Source of the DNA: Aurelia coerulea
Lineage: Eukaryota; Cnidaria; Scyphozoa; Semaeostomeae; Ulmaridae
Direction of reading: 5' to 3'
Assembly (NCBI GenBank): GCA_039566865.1
Contig: CM076962.1
Coordinates: 4,520,743-4,584,742, forward strand
DNA length: 64,000 nucleotides
The first letter of the stretch is position 1. Every line of letters begins with the position of its first letter. The position numbers and the translations under genes were made by a program. The notes under the pieces are model-generated. The model made no database searches. It had not been told where the DNA came from and was given only the letters and a program-made list of their open reading frames with translations. Positions 12,005-22,564 of the stretch are shown piece after piece.

Positions 12005-12488
12005 AGTAGTGTCCCGCATATAAGAAACACAAATTTAAGAAACACAGACCCTATGATTTTCAAAATAATACCCCATTTTATAAGAAACTAGTACAGGTCT
12101 GAAAAAACCTTGTTTCTTATTTAACAAAACTAAGCAAAAAACTCCTTCCTGGAATAATTATATGATTTCCTGGAAGTGAAAATTTATAAATGCAAATCAA
12201 AATAATAAGTTTTTTATCCTCTGACTTTGCAGTCAGAATAGTCAGGCGGAGTGGGTTCGATACCCGGTAGGACCCCACCACTTGAGCATCATGAGAAGGG
12301 GTCGCGGACTCAATTAGGTCTGCTCCAATTCTGCGATCCCAGCGCTTGGCACTGAAAAACGCAACTTCACCTTCACCTTCAGTAGTTGATCGATAGTGCA
12401 TGATTTTAGTTTTACCTCATTTTACACAAAACATGTTAGACCTGAAATTAAAAAGGTTGTTTCTAAAATACGGGGCACTACTGTAGAC
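12005..12488. mobile_element. pogo/Tigger-type MITE copy 2, with SINE insertion
   Basis: CAGTAGTGTCCCGCATATAA at the left and the inverse CACTACTG at the right, with TA on both sides. The body matches 7439-7819 except for a SINE at 12218-12381, so the SINE arrived later. Confidence 0.8.
12218..12381 (+). mobile_element. tRNA-derived SINE with ACCTTC tail, 5'-truncated
   Basis: Contains a B box (GGTTCGATACC) and a body shared with 62171-62355, ending in CTTCACCTTCACCTTCA. The A-box part is missing. It is inserted in the pogo-type MITE. Confidence 0.8.
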
Positions 12489-13199
12489 TTGTGCCCGAAT
12501 TCGGAAGAGAAGAATGTTTGTTAGCAAGAAAAAGGTCTATGCATTTGCAGGTAACAGATTTCAGCAAGAATAAACTGTTTTACAAATTGACCTGTTCAAA
12601 AAACCTACATAAAGATAATCTTACACAGACAATATCTAGTTATAACTTAGACTGCGTTCACACGATGCCGGTGTAGTATGCTAAAGTGTCCCCTATGCGG
12701 AAGTGTACCCACCTGAAACGCAATGCGTTTCGTGACTCTATTTTGTGTGACCTCAACGGTATGCGTTTCATGACTGTAAAGACAATAACCAGGAACTGAA
12801 ACGCATTAGCGTTTAGTGACCATGCACAAAAGCCATTAGAAGCACTGACTCATGAATGGGTTTGGGAGCAAGATCTACTACTCGCTATTGCAAAATAAGA
12901 GGGGTGGTCTTCAATCGGGGGGGGGGGGGGCAATTGGGGGAAGGGTTGGGAAACAAAACAAATGAAAATAAGTTAGAGCAAATACTTTGAAATTGAAATA
13001 TTATTTAACACACTTTTAGTCACTTTCGCTTCAAACTTCAAATATACCCGGACGAACTTTTTTCTGGGTTTCGGGTTTAGGTCTCGGGTTCAAGGTTTCG
13101 GGTTCAAGGTTTCGGGTTTAAGGTTTCGGGTTTCGGGTTTAAGGTTTCAATTTGTAATTACCATTTTTGCCAGGGAAGCTCTAATGATAAAAATAAACA
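12489..13199. other. no gene; minor repeats
   Basis: 12655-12870 carries ATGCCGGTGTA and ATGCGTTTC motifs related, inverted, to the repeat starting at 16967. 13060-13150 is a degenerate 14-16-bp tandem repeat of the form GGTTTCGGGTTYAA. A run of 14 G lies near 12919. Confidence 0.5.
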
Positions 13200-13830
13200 T
13201 TTAACATAAACTGGGTCTAGGAAAGTGACGAATGTACACCCACTAGTCCGGTAGCAGAAGGGGGGGGGGGGGGGGTAGTACCACCAAACGAGGTAATTTG
13301 TGAGACCAAGTGATTTTGGTCAATTTTGGGGCGTAGAATTCGAATATCGATGTTCTTTTGATGGGGGAGGGGCCGTTTTTGAGATACGGGGGTAAATGCC
13401 CCCAAAATTGAAGGAAAATGTGTTACTGTTAAGACTCTTGATGTACCCCTTTAAAAGTTCATTTTTAGCTTTAGAACATTGATAATGGCCCCATCTAGCT
13501 CATAAAAGGTACTGTTGAGGTTTCGGATCATTCTGGGATAACCCTGCCCCCAAATGGGGGCAACAAAGCAAGATGATTCAAAATTCACTAAAAGTACCTC
13601 ACCATATCAATTCAGGGGTGTAGAACCCGAATTTCGATGTTATTTTGATGGGAGAGGAACAGTTTATGAAGTATAGGGGCAAATGCCCCCAAATAGGGGT
13701 AAAAGGTCAAACTCTTTTGGTAACCTTTGGTGCTTGTCATTTCAAATCTTGTAATGATTCTCATAGAAAGCTGTTATTTTAACAGGAAAAAGGGAGCTTT
13801 TGAGATATAGCGGCGAATGCCTTAAAAATG
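13200..13830. repeat. degenerate tandem units of about 288 bp with G-runs
   Basis: The block GAATTTCGATGTT-ATTTTGATGGG followed by AAATGCCCCCAAA occurs near 13331 and again near 13619, with a weaker third unit near 13800. A run of at least 15 G lies at 13260. Non-coding. Confidence 0.6.
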
Positions 13831-15476
13831 GGGTAAAGTTTGCTGTTGTCAAACGCCTCACTCAAAGCATAAACATCTTGATCTTCAGCTATGGGAAATG
13901 GAATTTGGGATCAATAAATTCATGAATAGCAATAGCTTAATCTATTTGTTCAGGTTGTTACCTTCTTCTAACCCCGAAATGTTGCCCCGAATTTGGGGGC
14001 AACGAGAGAGATTATCTGTGTCCACTTCATGGTCGAAGTGCCTCATCCTATCAATTTCTGACAGTAACATTGCAACAGAGAGCCTTGTTTGGTCTACTGT
14101 GTTTACGGTTCAAACTTCATGCTTACCTATGGTTCCTTTCAATCAAGGGAAACGTTGGATAGTGCCCTCAGCCATGATCCTATAAAAAGGCTCTGTTGCA
14201 ACATGTTGAATGGATCGTTAATAGACCAGTTCAGTAATAAACAAATTCTGTAATTACCACAAGTTCATGTTACTCTATTTTTTACATTTATGGCCAATTT
14301 CCAGTTCCCTTGGACTTCGAATTCGCATCCAAATCCACACTCCAAAGACGTTAGGACGATGGCTTACCATTAAATCATCCAATGAAATTACGAATCTATT
14401 CATGATGCTCTCTTGTAAAGAATAACGATGGTAGTGTGCCTGTTTGCACTTTCGGCTGCATTATTGTGATTTGCATCTTTCGTTGAGACTTTTCCGTTTG
14501 GAATCCTTCCTTACATGTCAAATTCGGATGCAATTGCCTGCCGATCGGTGAGCAAAAGATTCGGATGCAAAATCCTAAATCCTAAGGAACTAGCAATGGG
14601 CTAACAAATCAGAACTTAAGATATTGTCATTATTCTCGACCATCTCTTCCATTGCTGGCATTAATCAGCAACTCTGCGATCCTTTCCTGGACTTAGGTGC
14701 AGCCTAATGTTTAGATGGGCTTATTTTATGGATAGTGCCCAATATGATGGCTTCGTTGCTTTAATAGTGCTTGAATCGCGCCTGAAGTGAAATAACGTTT
14801 GCCTGATTAGAGGGGCTATGCAGCACACCCCAGCCACCCGACTCTTATGCCAATACACTTCCTCTCTCCAATTTTATCATTATATCGGGTAATCAGCCTG
14901 ATTGGCCTGGATAACCCAGCGATCAGGATTTGATGCATTTCACCACATTTTGCAACAAAGTTTGCTGTCTGGTATGGTGGAAGGAGAGACAACTAATGCC
15001 ATTTTCATATTCTTTCAATCTCCTAAATATATCTTTCATCACTTTGTTTGATGAATACTGCTGCTTTCTTTCAAAACTTCTACCTAAAAGAAGTGCCAAT
15101 CCATCCAGCTCTGGTCAGATATCATATCTTGCTTGACGGTTCCCTAAACAGCGAACAAGAAATGTACCTTTCATATGTTTCCACCAAAATTGTTTTCCTT
15201 TACGAAGAATACCGTAAAAGCTCTTGCAAAGAATACCCGGGAGGCTTGTGTAATTTTGGAAACCCGAGAGGGGGCTCGTTAGAGAAGGGAGGGTTATGCA
15301 CCTTGCCAAGGATATAAACAATAGCTTTTTAGTTCCTATGCCCCATATTCTGTGGAGTCAACAGACAATTTCACGAGTCAAATGCTTTTTTGTCGTGGAG
15401 GAGAGCTTCTGTGGCATTTGTTTTTTCGTGATCATGCTCAATTTCTTCCACACGTCAATTGATGTTCCATTCTTGG
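13831..15476. other. no gene recognised within intron
   Basis: Open frames near 13898-14185 and 14930-15317 have no recognisable composition and no good splice context. ATTCGGATGCAA-type motifs recur near 14310-14570. Nothing else can be supported. Confidence 0.4.
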
Positions 15477-15822
15477 CAGGGACGCCGGAGCGATGGCAGG
15501 GAAAGGGGGGCGACTAGGAACGTAAGGGCAATCGAGACCGAAGGCTAGCGAAGTGAGCCTAAAAATTGGGGGGTCCGGGGGTACTCCCCCGGGAAAATTT
15601 TTGTGGCCACGCCATTTAGATTGGCTTAAAATGCTATCAAAAATGTTTTAACGAACATTAGTCATGTTCTTTCACGAAATTGTTCGGCTATTTCTCCATA
15701 AGTCCTCATTCCGAATCGCATAAAATCGCATGTTGCTTATTTTGAAGTTGCAATTGCCAGTCATTTTTCGTTACTGGTGCGTTTCTGATAAGGGAATGAA
15801 GCTATGGCGGCTTTTATATCAA
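15477..15822 (+). mobile_element. hAT-type MITE (CAGGRACGCCGGAG ends), 3'-truncated copy
   Basis: Starts CAGGGACGCCGGAGCGATGG and matches the intact copy 53442-53903 up to about 15820 (GGCGGCTTTT...ATCAAGT). There it passes directly into the 104-bp satellite; the remaining terminal 140 bp are absent. Confidence 0.9.
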
Positions 15823-16955
15823 GTACCCTTCCTAAACAATGGGGGGACACTTTCGCATAGTCAAATTTTGCTATGCGTTTGTGTACCCGGACCCTTTTGC
15901 ATACGAAAATTGGCCATGCGTTTGCGTACCCTTCCTAAAACAATGGGGGGACACTTTCGCATAGTCAAATTTTGCTATGCGTTTGTGTACCCGGACCCTT
16001 TTGTATACGAAAATTGGCCATGCGTTTGTGTACCCTTCCTAAAACAATGGGGGGACACTTTCGCATAGTCAAATTTTGCTATGCGTTTGTGTACCCGGAC
16101 CCTTTTGAATACGAAAATTGGCCATGCGTTTGCGTACTCTTCCTAAAACAATGGGGGGACACTTTCGCATAGTCAAATTTTGTTATGCGTTTGTGTACCC
16201 GGACCCTTTTGCATACGAAAATTGGCCATGCGTTTGTGTACCCTTCCTAAAACAATGGGGGGACACTTTCGCATAGTCAAATTTTGCTATGCGTTTGTGT
16301 ACCCGGACCCTTTTGCATACGAAAATTGGCCATGCGTTTGCGTACCCTTCCTAAAACAATTGGGGGACACTTTCGCATAGTCAAATTTTGCTATGCGTTT
16401 GTGTACCCGGACCCTTTTGCATACGAAAATTGGCCATGCGTTTGTGTACCCTTCCTAAAACAATGGGGGGGGGGACACTTTCGCATAGTCAAATTTTGCT
16501 ATGCGTTTGTGTACCCGGACCCTTTTGCATACGAAAATTGGCCATGCGTTTGTGTACCCTTCCTAAAACAATGGGGGGGGGACACTTTCGCATAGTCAAA
16601 TTTTGCTATGCGTTTGTGTACCCGGACCCTTTTGCATACGAAAATTGGCCATGCGTTTGTGTACCCTTCCTAAAACAATGGGGGTACACTTTCGCATAGT
16701 CAAATTTTGCTATGCGTTTGTGTACCCGGACCCTTTTGCATACGAAAATTGGCCATGCGTTTGTGTACCCTTCCTAAAACAATGGGGGGACACTTTCGCA
16801 AAGTCAAATTTTGCTATGCGTTTGTGTACCCGGACCCTTTTGCATACGAAAATTGGCCATGCGTTTGTGTACCCTTCCTAAAACAATGGGGGGACACTTT
16901 CGCATAGTCAAATTTTGCTATGCGTTTGTGTACCCGGACCCTTTTGCATAAGGGT
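15823..16955. repeat. 104-bp tandem satellite, about 11 units
   Basis: ACACTTTCGCA starts at 15847, 15951, 16055, 16159, 16263, 16367, 16475, 16582, 16686, 16790 and 16894. Spacing is 104 bp, except for two units lengthened by extra G residues. Each unit has an internal hairpin (CGCATAG / CTATGCG). The array ends with AGGGTACGCAAACGCAT, an inverted copy of part of the unit. The unit is not a multiple of three, so the long open frames here are artefacts. Confidence 0.98.
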
Positions 16956-16966
16956 ACGCAAACGCA

Positions 16967-17325
16967 TATTACACCGGCACATTTTGAAAACGGTGAAAAA
17001 TGTGACGAATAGGCCTACCGTTCACACGAAAATGGCACATTGTGAAAACGGCAGATTTGAAAACGGTAGATTTTGAAATCGGAACTCTAACCGGCACATT
17101 TTGAAAACGGCATTGTGTGAACACTCGAAAATGACGAAAACGGAACGTTTTCAACGCTTTCGAAACGAGGCTGATTGGCTTTGGCATGAAATTCGAGTCT
17201 CGTTCCCATGGAGCTTACAAAGAGTTTATTGCTATCACAATTTCTGGCGTTTTCAAAATTTTGCCGGTATCGTGTGAACGCTAGCTCAAATTTTGCTACC
17301 GTCACATTTTTCACCGAAATTAACA
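16967..17325. mobile_element. foldback repeat, CACCGGCACATTTTG type
   Basis: AAAACGGTGAAAAATGTGAC near the left recurs inverted near the right end (GTCACATTTTTCACCG). A decayed relative lies at about 36830-37225. The class is unknown. Confidence 0.65.
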
Positions 17326-18730
17326 AAAACGCTAAATAATAATGCTATAGGTCTATGATCGACCTATAGAATCTTCAATTTTTATTTTATTTTATTTTTT
17401 TATTTTTTTTTTATTTTAAAATTGTTTACCCAGGGTTACAATTCAGTTTAAGTAACTGTTTTACAATGTACCCTGCAACTAAAAATAAAGCTAACCTAAT
17501 TACAATGAAAACTAACCTAATTACAATATTGAACTAAACCTACAAATGTACAATATATATATTCATCAAAAACTTAAATGGAAAATAAAAATGAAAATGT
17601 AAAACCAGCTTTCCTTGAATCTAATCAATTATGAGCTTTTGAGCTTGGTTTTAAATGACTGGATGGAAGGGGCTAATTTAATATCAGAATGGAGTTTGTT
17701 CCATGTATCAGCTCCACGGAAAGCAAAAGACTTTTGGCCATAAGCTGTTCTCATTCGAGGTATGGCTAGATCCAACTTAGTGTTGCGTAACACCCGATTG
17801 TGAACATCAGATAATCGGGAGAAAATCTGACAAAGGCTGTCGGGTGCAAGTCCATTTAGGGACTTATATACCATGGTAGATGTTTCTCTGTTGACTAGCC
17901 TGTCAACTGAAAGCCATCCTAATCTTTGCAGCAAAGGAGCAGCCGATGAAACCAAAGGGCTGCTCGTGACAATTCTTGCAGCTCTGTTCTGCAATTTTTG
18001 CAAGGTATTCAGCTTGGTATTGCCACAGCATCCCCACACTGAGCAACAATAGCTCAAATGAGGTTCAACAATGCTTAAATACATGTTTCTTAGGGTCTCT
18101 TCTTGGACAAATTGTTTGGCATATTTCAAAAGCCCGAGGGCTCGTGAGACTTTCTTTTGAAGAAACTTTGCCTGGCTTCCCCATTTCAAATTTTCATCAA
18201 TCATTACACCAAGATATTTCGTTTCATGAACAAGATCGATATCATTCCCATTAACTTGAAAGCAAGGGGTGATTTCTGACGTTTTGTTTATCTTCCCCAG
18301 CTTTTGGGCTGAACCAATTATCATGGCTTGTGTTTTGACGACATTCAAGGAAAGCTTATTGCCCTGCAACCATTTCTCAAGGCAGGCAAGTTCTGCATTG
18401 ACAACAACGTCAATCTCTTCAATTCTATCCGAAGAGAAGGAGATCGCTGTATCGTCTGCGTACATTGTCGCTTGCCTTTTTTAAAGCGAAAGGAAGGTCA
18501 TTTATATAAAGTAAAAATAAGAGAGGTCCAAGGCAAGATCCTTGTGGTACCCCTATATTAATTTCTACTGTATCGGATGTGACACCGTTGGCTTTGCAGC
18601 ACTGCCTGCGATTGTCGAGATAAGAGCTGAACCATTGATGTTCGAGACCATCAATCCCGTAATGGTGCATTTTTTCAAGGAGAATTTGATGGTCTACTGT
18701 GTCAAATGCTTTCTTTAAATCAATGAAAAT

Positions 18731-18898
18731 CAGAGACGTAGGAACCGGGGGGGGCACTGGGGGCACGTGCCCCCCAAGATTTTGCAATAAACAAAGAAGT
18801 GCCCTTTTTATTTTCACGAAGTGCCCTTTCAGAGTAAGGAAAAAAGTGCCCTTGAAGTGTCGTGCCCCTCCAAGTTTGAGATGCTTCCTACGTCCCTG
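18731..18898. mobile_element. 168-bp hAT-type MITE inside the LINE (CAGRGACGTAGGAA ends)
   Basis: Ends CAGAGACGTAGGAACC and the inverse of CAGGGACGTAGGAAGC. The flanking duplication ATGAAAAT is perfect (18723-18730 and 18899-18906). Removing the element and one repeat restores the LINE frame next to FDTVDH, confirming the boundaries. Confidence 0.95.
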
Positions 18899-20020
18899 AT
18901 GAAAATCATCGCAGTATATTTACCCCGGTCTATATTGAAGTACCAATCATTGGTACATTTAAGCAAACAGGAAACAACCGAATGTAAATGTCGAAAGCCA
19001 TACAGATCTGAGTACAGATGTTTATTGGAATCGAGGTACTCGTAAAGTTGATCATATATGAGTTTTTCAAACAACCTGGAGACAACAGGTAAGACAGATA
19101 TTGGCCTATAGTTCGAACGATCATCGGCCTTGCCACTTTTGAAGATAGGAGCTACACGTGCTTCCTTCCAACTGTCCGGAAATACCCCAGTCTCTATGGA
19201 AAGATTATAAATCCTACATAGAGAACTGGAGATGACCGGAAATGCGACTTTGAGAAAAAGGCTAGCGATACCGTCCGATCCAAAGCCAAAAGAAGTTTTC
19301 ATTTTCTTCAGAGCTCTCTGCACCAACGGGATTGACGGTCTCAAACTTGAATTGCGAACTAAGTCGATTTACGAGATAGTCATTAGATAATAGGGGGTTA
19401 GGCTGCTGTGGAATGTCATCACTAAGTTTTTCACCCACACTACAGAAGAACTTATTCATAGACTGGGCTATTTCAGCATTATCTACGACATCCTGACCAT
19501 CTACCTTAAGACTGTCTACATTTGTGGTCTTTGATCTTTTATTCAGCAACAAGTTGATTGTTTTCCAAGTGTCTTTCAAATTGCCCTTATTGTGAGCAAT
19601 TTTCTTGGAGAAATATTCTTTCTTGAGTTTCTTATTAAGATTATTAACTCTGTTGCGAACTTGCTTATATGATTCCATAATAATGGTAGACTTACTTTTT
19701 ACAGCTGCAATCTTAAGCTTATCTCTTGTTCTGGCAAGTTTTTTGAACTCAGTGGTCAACCACGGGGTCAACTTATCTGAGACTTTCATCGTTCGCATAG
19801 GAGCATGTTTTTCTATTATTAATGATAAAAGAGCAGACCAATTTTTCACTGCCTCGTTTACATCTCTACTAGAATCAATTATTTGGTCCCAGTCCACTTG
19901 ACAAAGGTCTGACAGGAAACTTTCGTGATCAAAGTTTTTCATTTTTCTAGTGGTGATAATTTTATGTTGATGCTTAACGGAGCCCATAAATTTTCGTATG
20001 CAGTAAACAGCATAGTGGTC

Positions 20021-20241
20021 CAGAGGCGCCGGAGGCTCCATGATGCGGCGGGGGCATGAATCGCAGAAAGGGCACCTTAGGGTGTCAAAATTTGCCGTTG
20101 AAAATAATCGGGAATCGTCATTTAGGATATTGTGCTCAACATCTATTTGGAAAGGGCACTTTGCTGCCCCCGCGCTGCCCCCGTACCACTAGGGCAAAGG
20201 GGGCAGCTGCCCCCGCTGCCCCCGTGGCTCCGGCGCCCTTG
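20021..20241. mobile_element. 221-bp hAT-type MITE inside the LINE (CARRGGCGCCGGAG ends)
   Basis: Left end CAGAGGCGCCGGAGGCTCC, right end the inverse of CAAGGGCGCCGGAGCCAC. The 8-bp duplication TAGTGGTC is perfect (20013-20020 and 20242-20249). It interrupts the LINE just after the endonuclease SDHY motif. Confidence 0.95.
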
Positions 20242-20673
20242 TAGTGGTCACTTAGTGCAATTTTTAGTACCCCAGATTCAGGAATGTTTTCAGGATGGCT
20301 AGTTGCTATGTGCTCTATCAACGTGGCAGTGTCCAAAGTTACCCTGGTTGGCTCCTGAATAAGTTGAGCCAAACCAAACGAATGATGATAAGATAAACAA
20401 TTGTAACACTTTTTGATACAAAGCTTACTTGGAGAGGTGCTTTTCAAGCTTCTGTCCCCAAGTGTAACTAATCCATGTTGGTTACTGCATTCCTGTCCAA
20501 AAGATTGTCTATGTTCTCTATGGTTGTTCAAAATGAAGGAAATGTTATTGGAAACAGTTGGCTACGTTATATCATATAGCCCAACAATTGCACCAGGGGA
20601 ACGCTAATTTTTTCAGCTAACTGGGGTCGCACCCCTCCCCCCAACCTCATTCCACAAGGACCATGAAAATACG

Positions 20674-20790
20674 CTCGTCTCGTCTCGTCCCGTCTCGTCT
20701 CGTCTCGTCTCGTCTCGTCTCGTCCCGTCTCGTCTCGTCTCGTCTCGTCTCGTCTCGTCTCGTCTCGTCTCGTCTCGTCTCGTCTCGTCT
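20674..20790. repeat. (CGTCT)n microsatellite
   Basis: About 23 copies of the pentamer with two variants. The SRLVSS-repeat frame it encodes is an artefact. Confidence 0.97.
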
Positions 20791-21586
20791 CGAATTTTTA
20801 GTCTGGCAGCCTAATAACAACAAGAGATATTGCTATCTGAAGATTTGCGCTGTGAACTGCGACAGTATTTTGAGGATAGACGCAAGGGTGAAGATCATGT
20901 CATATGTATTGTTACAAATGAAGTTTTGTTGCAAACTGTGCAGGAATGATAATGAATGTGCATGATTTGTGTAGAGCACACCCTCGAAGAATGCTTGCTT
21001 GCACGTCTGCAAGTTTTTTACCTGTCCAGGGTACTGTGGTATATCTAGGATAGGGGTGGTCAGGTTCCTTTTTTGGGTCTAAAATTTGAGGAAAGCAAAG
21101 CGATGGGAGTATCATTCTTCCAGAAAAGCGTAAGAGATTTTTTAAACACTAGGATTTTCAGGTTTTTTTTTGCAGATTTTTCCAAAGATGTACGAGATTT
21201 CTTTCGAAAATGATACGCTCTTCGTATGCTGCAATATGCAATTTATTACGGAGAGCAGAGAGACAAAAATGACAGAAATACAGAAACGTTTAGCAGGAAA
21301 GCATTTATTTACTCCACTGAACATGATATCGATAAATTTGATATAAAGTTTTATTCTTTATTTATAATGTAATATATTCATAAATGTCACAATGCACTGA
21401 AACATGCGAGGCAAGGCAGGTAGGTGAACATGAAGAAAGTGGAGAGCATTTTTCTGTAGGTACAAATGGTTGCTGTGTATTTCACGGGATTTTCACAAAA
21501 GATTTTGGAGAATATCGCGAGAAATTCAACCCCTATTCAACTCTCTTCTGTTCTTTACAATGCCATGGATCGCATTTTGATTATTA
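20791..21586. other. no gene recognised within intron
   Basis: Short frames only. No transposon termini, splice sites or structured repeats could be supported. Confidence 0.4.
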
Positions 21587-21594
21587 TACACACG

Positions 21595-22054
21595 CAGGAA
21601 CGCCGGAGAGGGGGGGCGCGGGGGGGGGCAAGCACCCCTCCTGCCCTTTCCTAACGGGGGCAAGGGGGGCAAAAGTGCCCTTTCAATGAAAAACAATAAT
21701 TTACTTTGAAACTTGATAGAAAAGCCGCCATAGCTTCATTCCCTTATCAGAAACACACCAGTAACGAAAAATAACTGGCAATTGCAACTTCAAAATAACC
21801 AATATGCGATTTTATGCGATTCGAAATGAGGACATGTGGAGAAATAGCCGAAAAATTTTGTGAAAGAACATTATTGTTCGTTAAAACGTTTTTGATAGCA
21901 TTTTAAGCCAATCTAAAGGGCGTGGTCACAAAAATTTTCCCGGGGAGTACCCCCGGACCCCCTAATTTTTAGGCTCGCTTCGCTCGCCTTCGGTCTCGAT
22001 TGCCCTTACGTTCCTAGTGGCCCCCCTTGCCATACCATCGCTCCGGCGTCCCTG
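21595..22054 (-). mobile_element. hAT-type MITE (CAGGRACGCCGGAG ends), intact copy
   Basis: A 460-bp copy in reverse orientation to 53442-53903, with a perfect 8-bp duplication TACACACG (21587-21594 and 22055-22062). It is non-coding and G/C-rich at both ends. The perfect TSD suggests recent insertion. Confidence 0.95.
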
Positions 22055-22564
22055 TACACACGCAATTACCACAAGACACTGGCGAATAATCTTTACGGTT
22101 CTTTGTTGTTCTCTTTTGTGTATGGTATTAGATTAATTTGAAATAAGTCAAATTTTGTCAATATTCGAGAACTGAAAATTTTCAAAATGATTACGCAGTT
22201 GAGAAGCAAATAACATCTTATTCAATGAGTCTTGAAAATAATCGTTGAAATAGCTTATGACGACATACTAAGGAATTTTATCACCAAACAGGAGCTGAAA
22301 AAGTACAGATCATGCTCTCTCGTTGCTCATTGACCGGGAAACTTCCACAACCTACGCGTCTCACAACACAACCCAACTGCCCTGATCTTTCTCTGGTCTC
22401 AAAATTTGATGCCAAAAACCTCTGCAGACATGCCAATTTTAATCAATCAAAAACATCCAATGAATGGACTGTCACTTCCTGACAATAGCATAAAATCTTA
22501 GAATATTTTCCTTCTGTCAAATCTTCGTGAGTCACCCAACAGGCTCCCTTTGATTTTATTTCAG

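Larger units (their letters stand above)
17629..20531 (-). pseudogene. LINE ORF2 endonuclease-reverse transcriptase, broken
   Basis: Reading from 20531 downward: the C-terminal part of an endonuclease/exonuclease/phosphatase domain ends in an SDHY motif just before the MITE at 20021-20241. The linker and the start of the reverse transcriptase follow (about 19262-20012). The RT fingers and palm come next, with NYRPISVL, and FDTVDH (the first catalytic Asp) just after the second MITE; GVPQG and the YADD catalytic motif follow. The thumb and C-terminal region ends at 17629. Besides the two MITE insertions there are two frameshifts, near 19300-19345 and at the T-run 18477-18482 just upstream of YADD. 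The N-terminal endonuclease and any ORF1 are missing. It cannot encode an active protein. Confidence 0.93.
17385..20600 (-). mobile_element. L2/CR1-type LINE, 5'-truncated and interrupted
   Basis: This is a minus-strand non-LTR retrotransposon with an A-rich 3' tail on the minus strand (plus-strand T-rich tract 17385-17425). It is truncated inside the endonuclease domain at about 20.6 kb. Two hAT-type MITEs with perfect 8-bp TSDs (18731-18898 and 20021-20241) sit inside it. It lies antisense in the intron of the beta-helix gene. Clade assignment rests on motif style (GVPQGSCLGPLLF) and is not certain. Confidence 0.92.
10217..22564 (+). other. 12.3 kb intron filled with mobile elements
   Basis: GT at 10217 and AG at 22563-22564. 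It contains the 74-bp tandem repeat, an 8-bp-TSD hairpin element, a pogo-type MITE with a SINE inside, two copies of the CAGGRACGCCGGAG hAT-type MITE, the 104-bp satellite, a minus-strand LINE with two MITEs, and a CGTCT microsatellite. No additional exon of the gene was found in it. Confidence 0.65.

Noticed and set aside
15730..16907. A series of overlapping open frames of 66-112 codons with repeated FCYAFVYPDPF-like text
   Set aside because: All are produced by the 104-bp tandem repeat, which cycles through the three frames; no start, splice or domain evidence.
20663..20965. SRLVSS-repeat open frame
   Set aside because: Translation of the CGTCT microsatellite with unrelated flanks.
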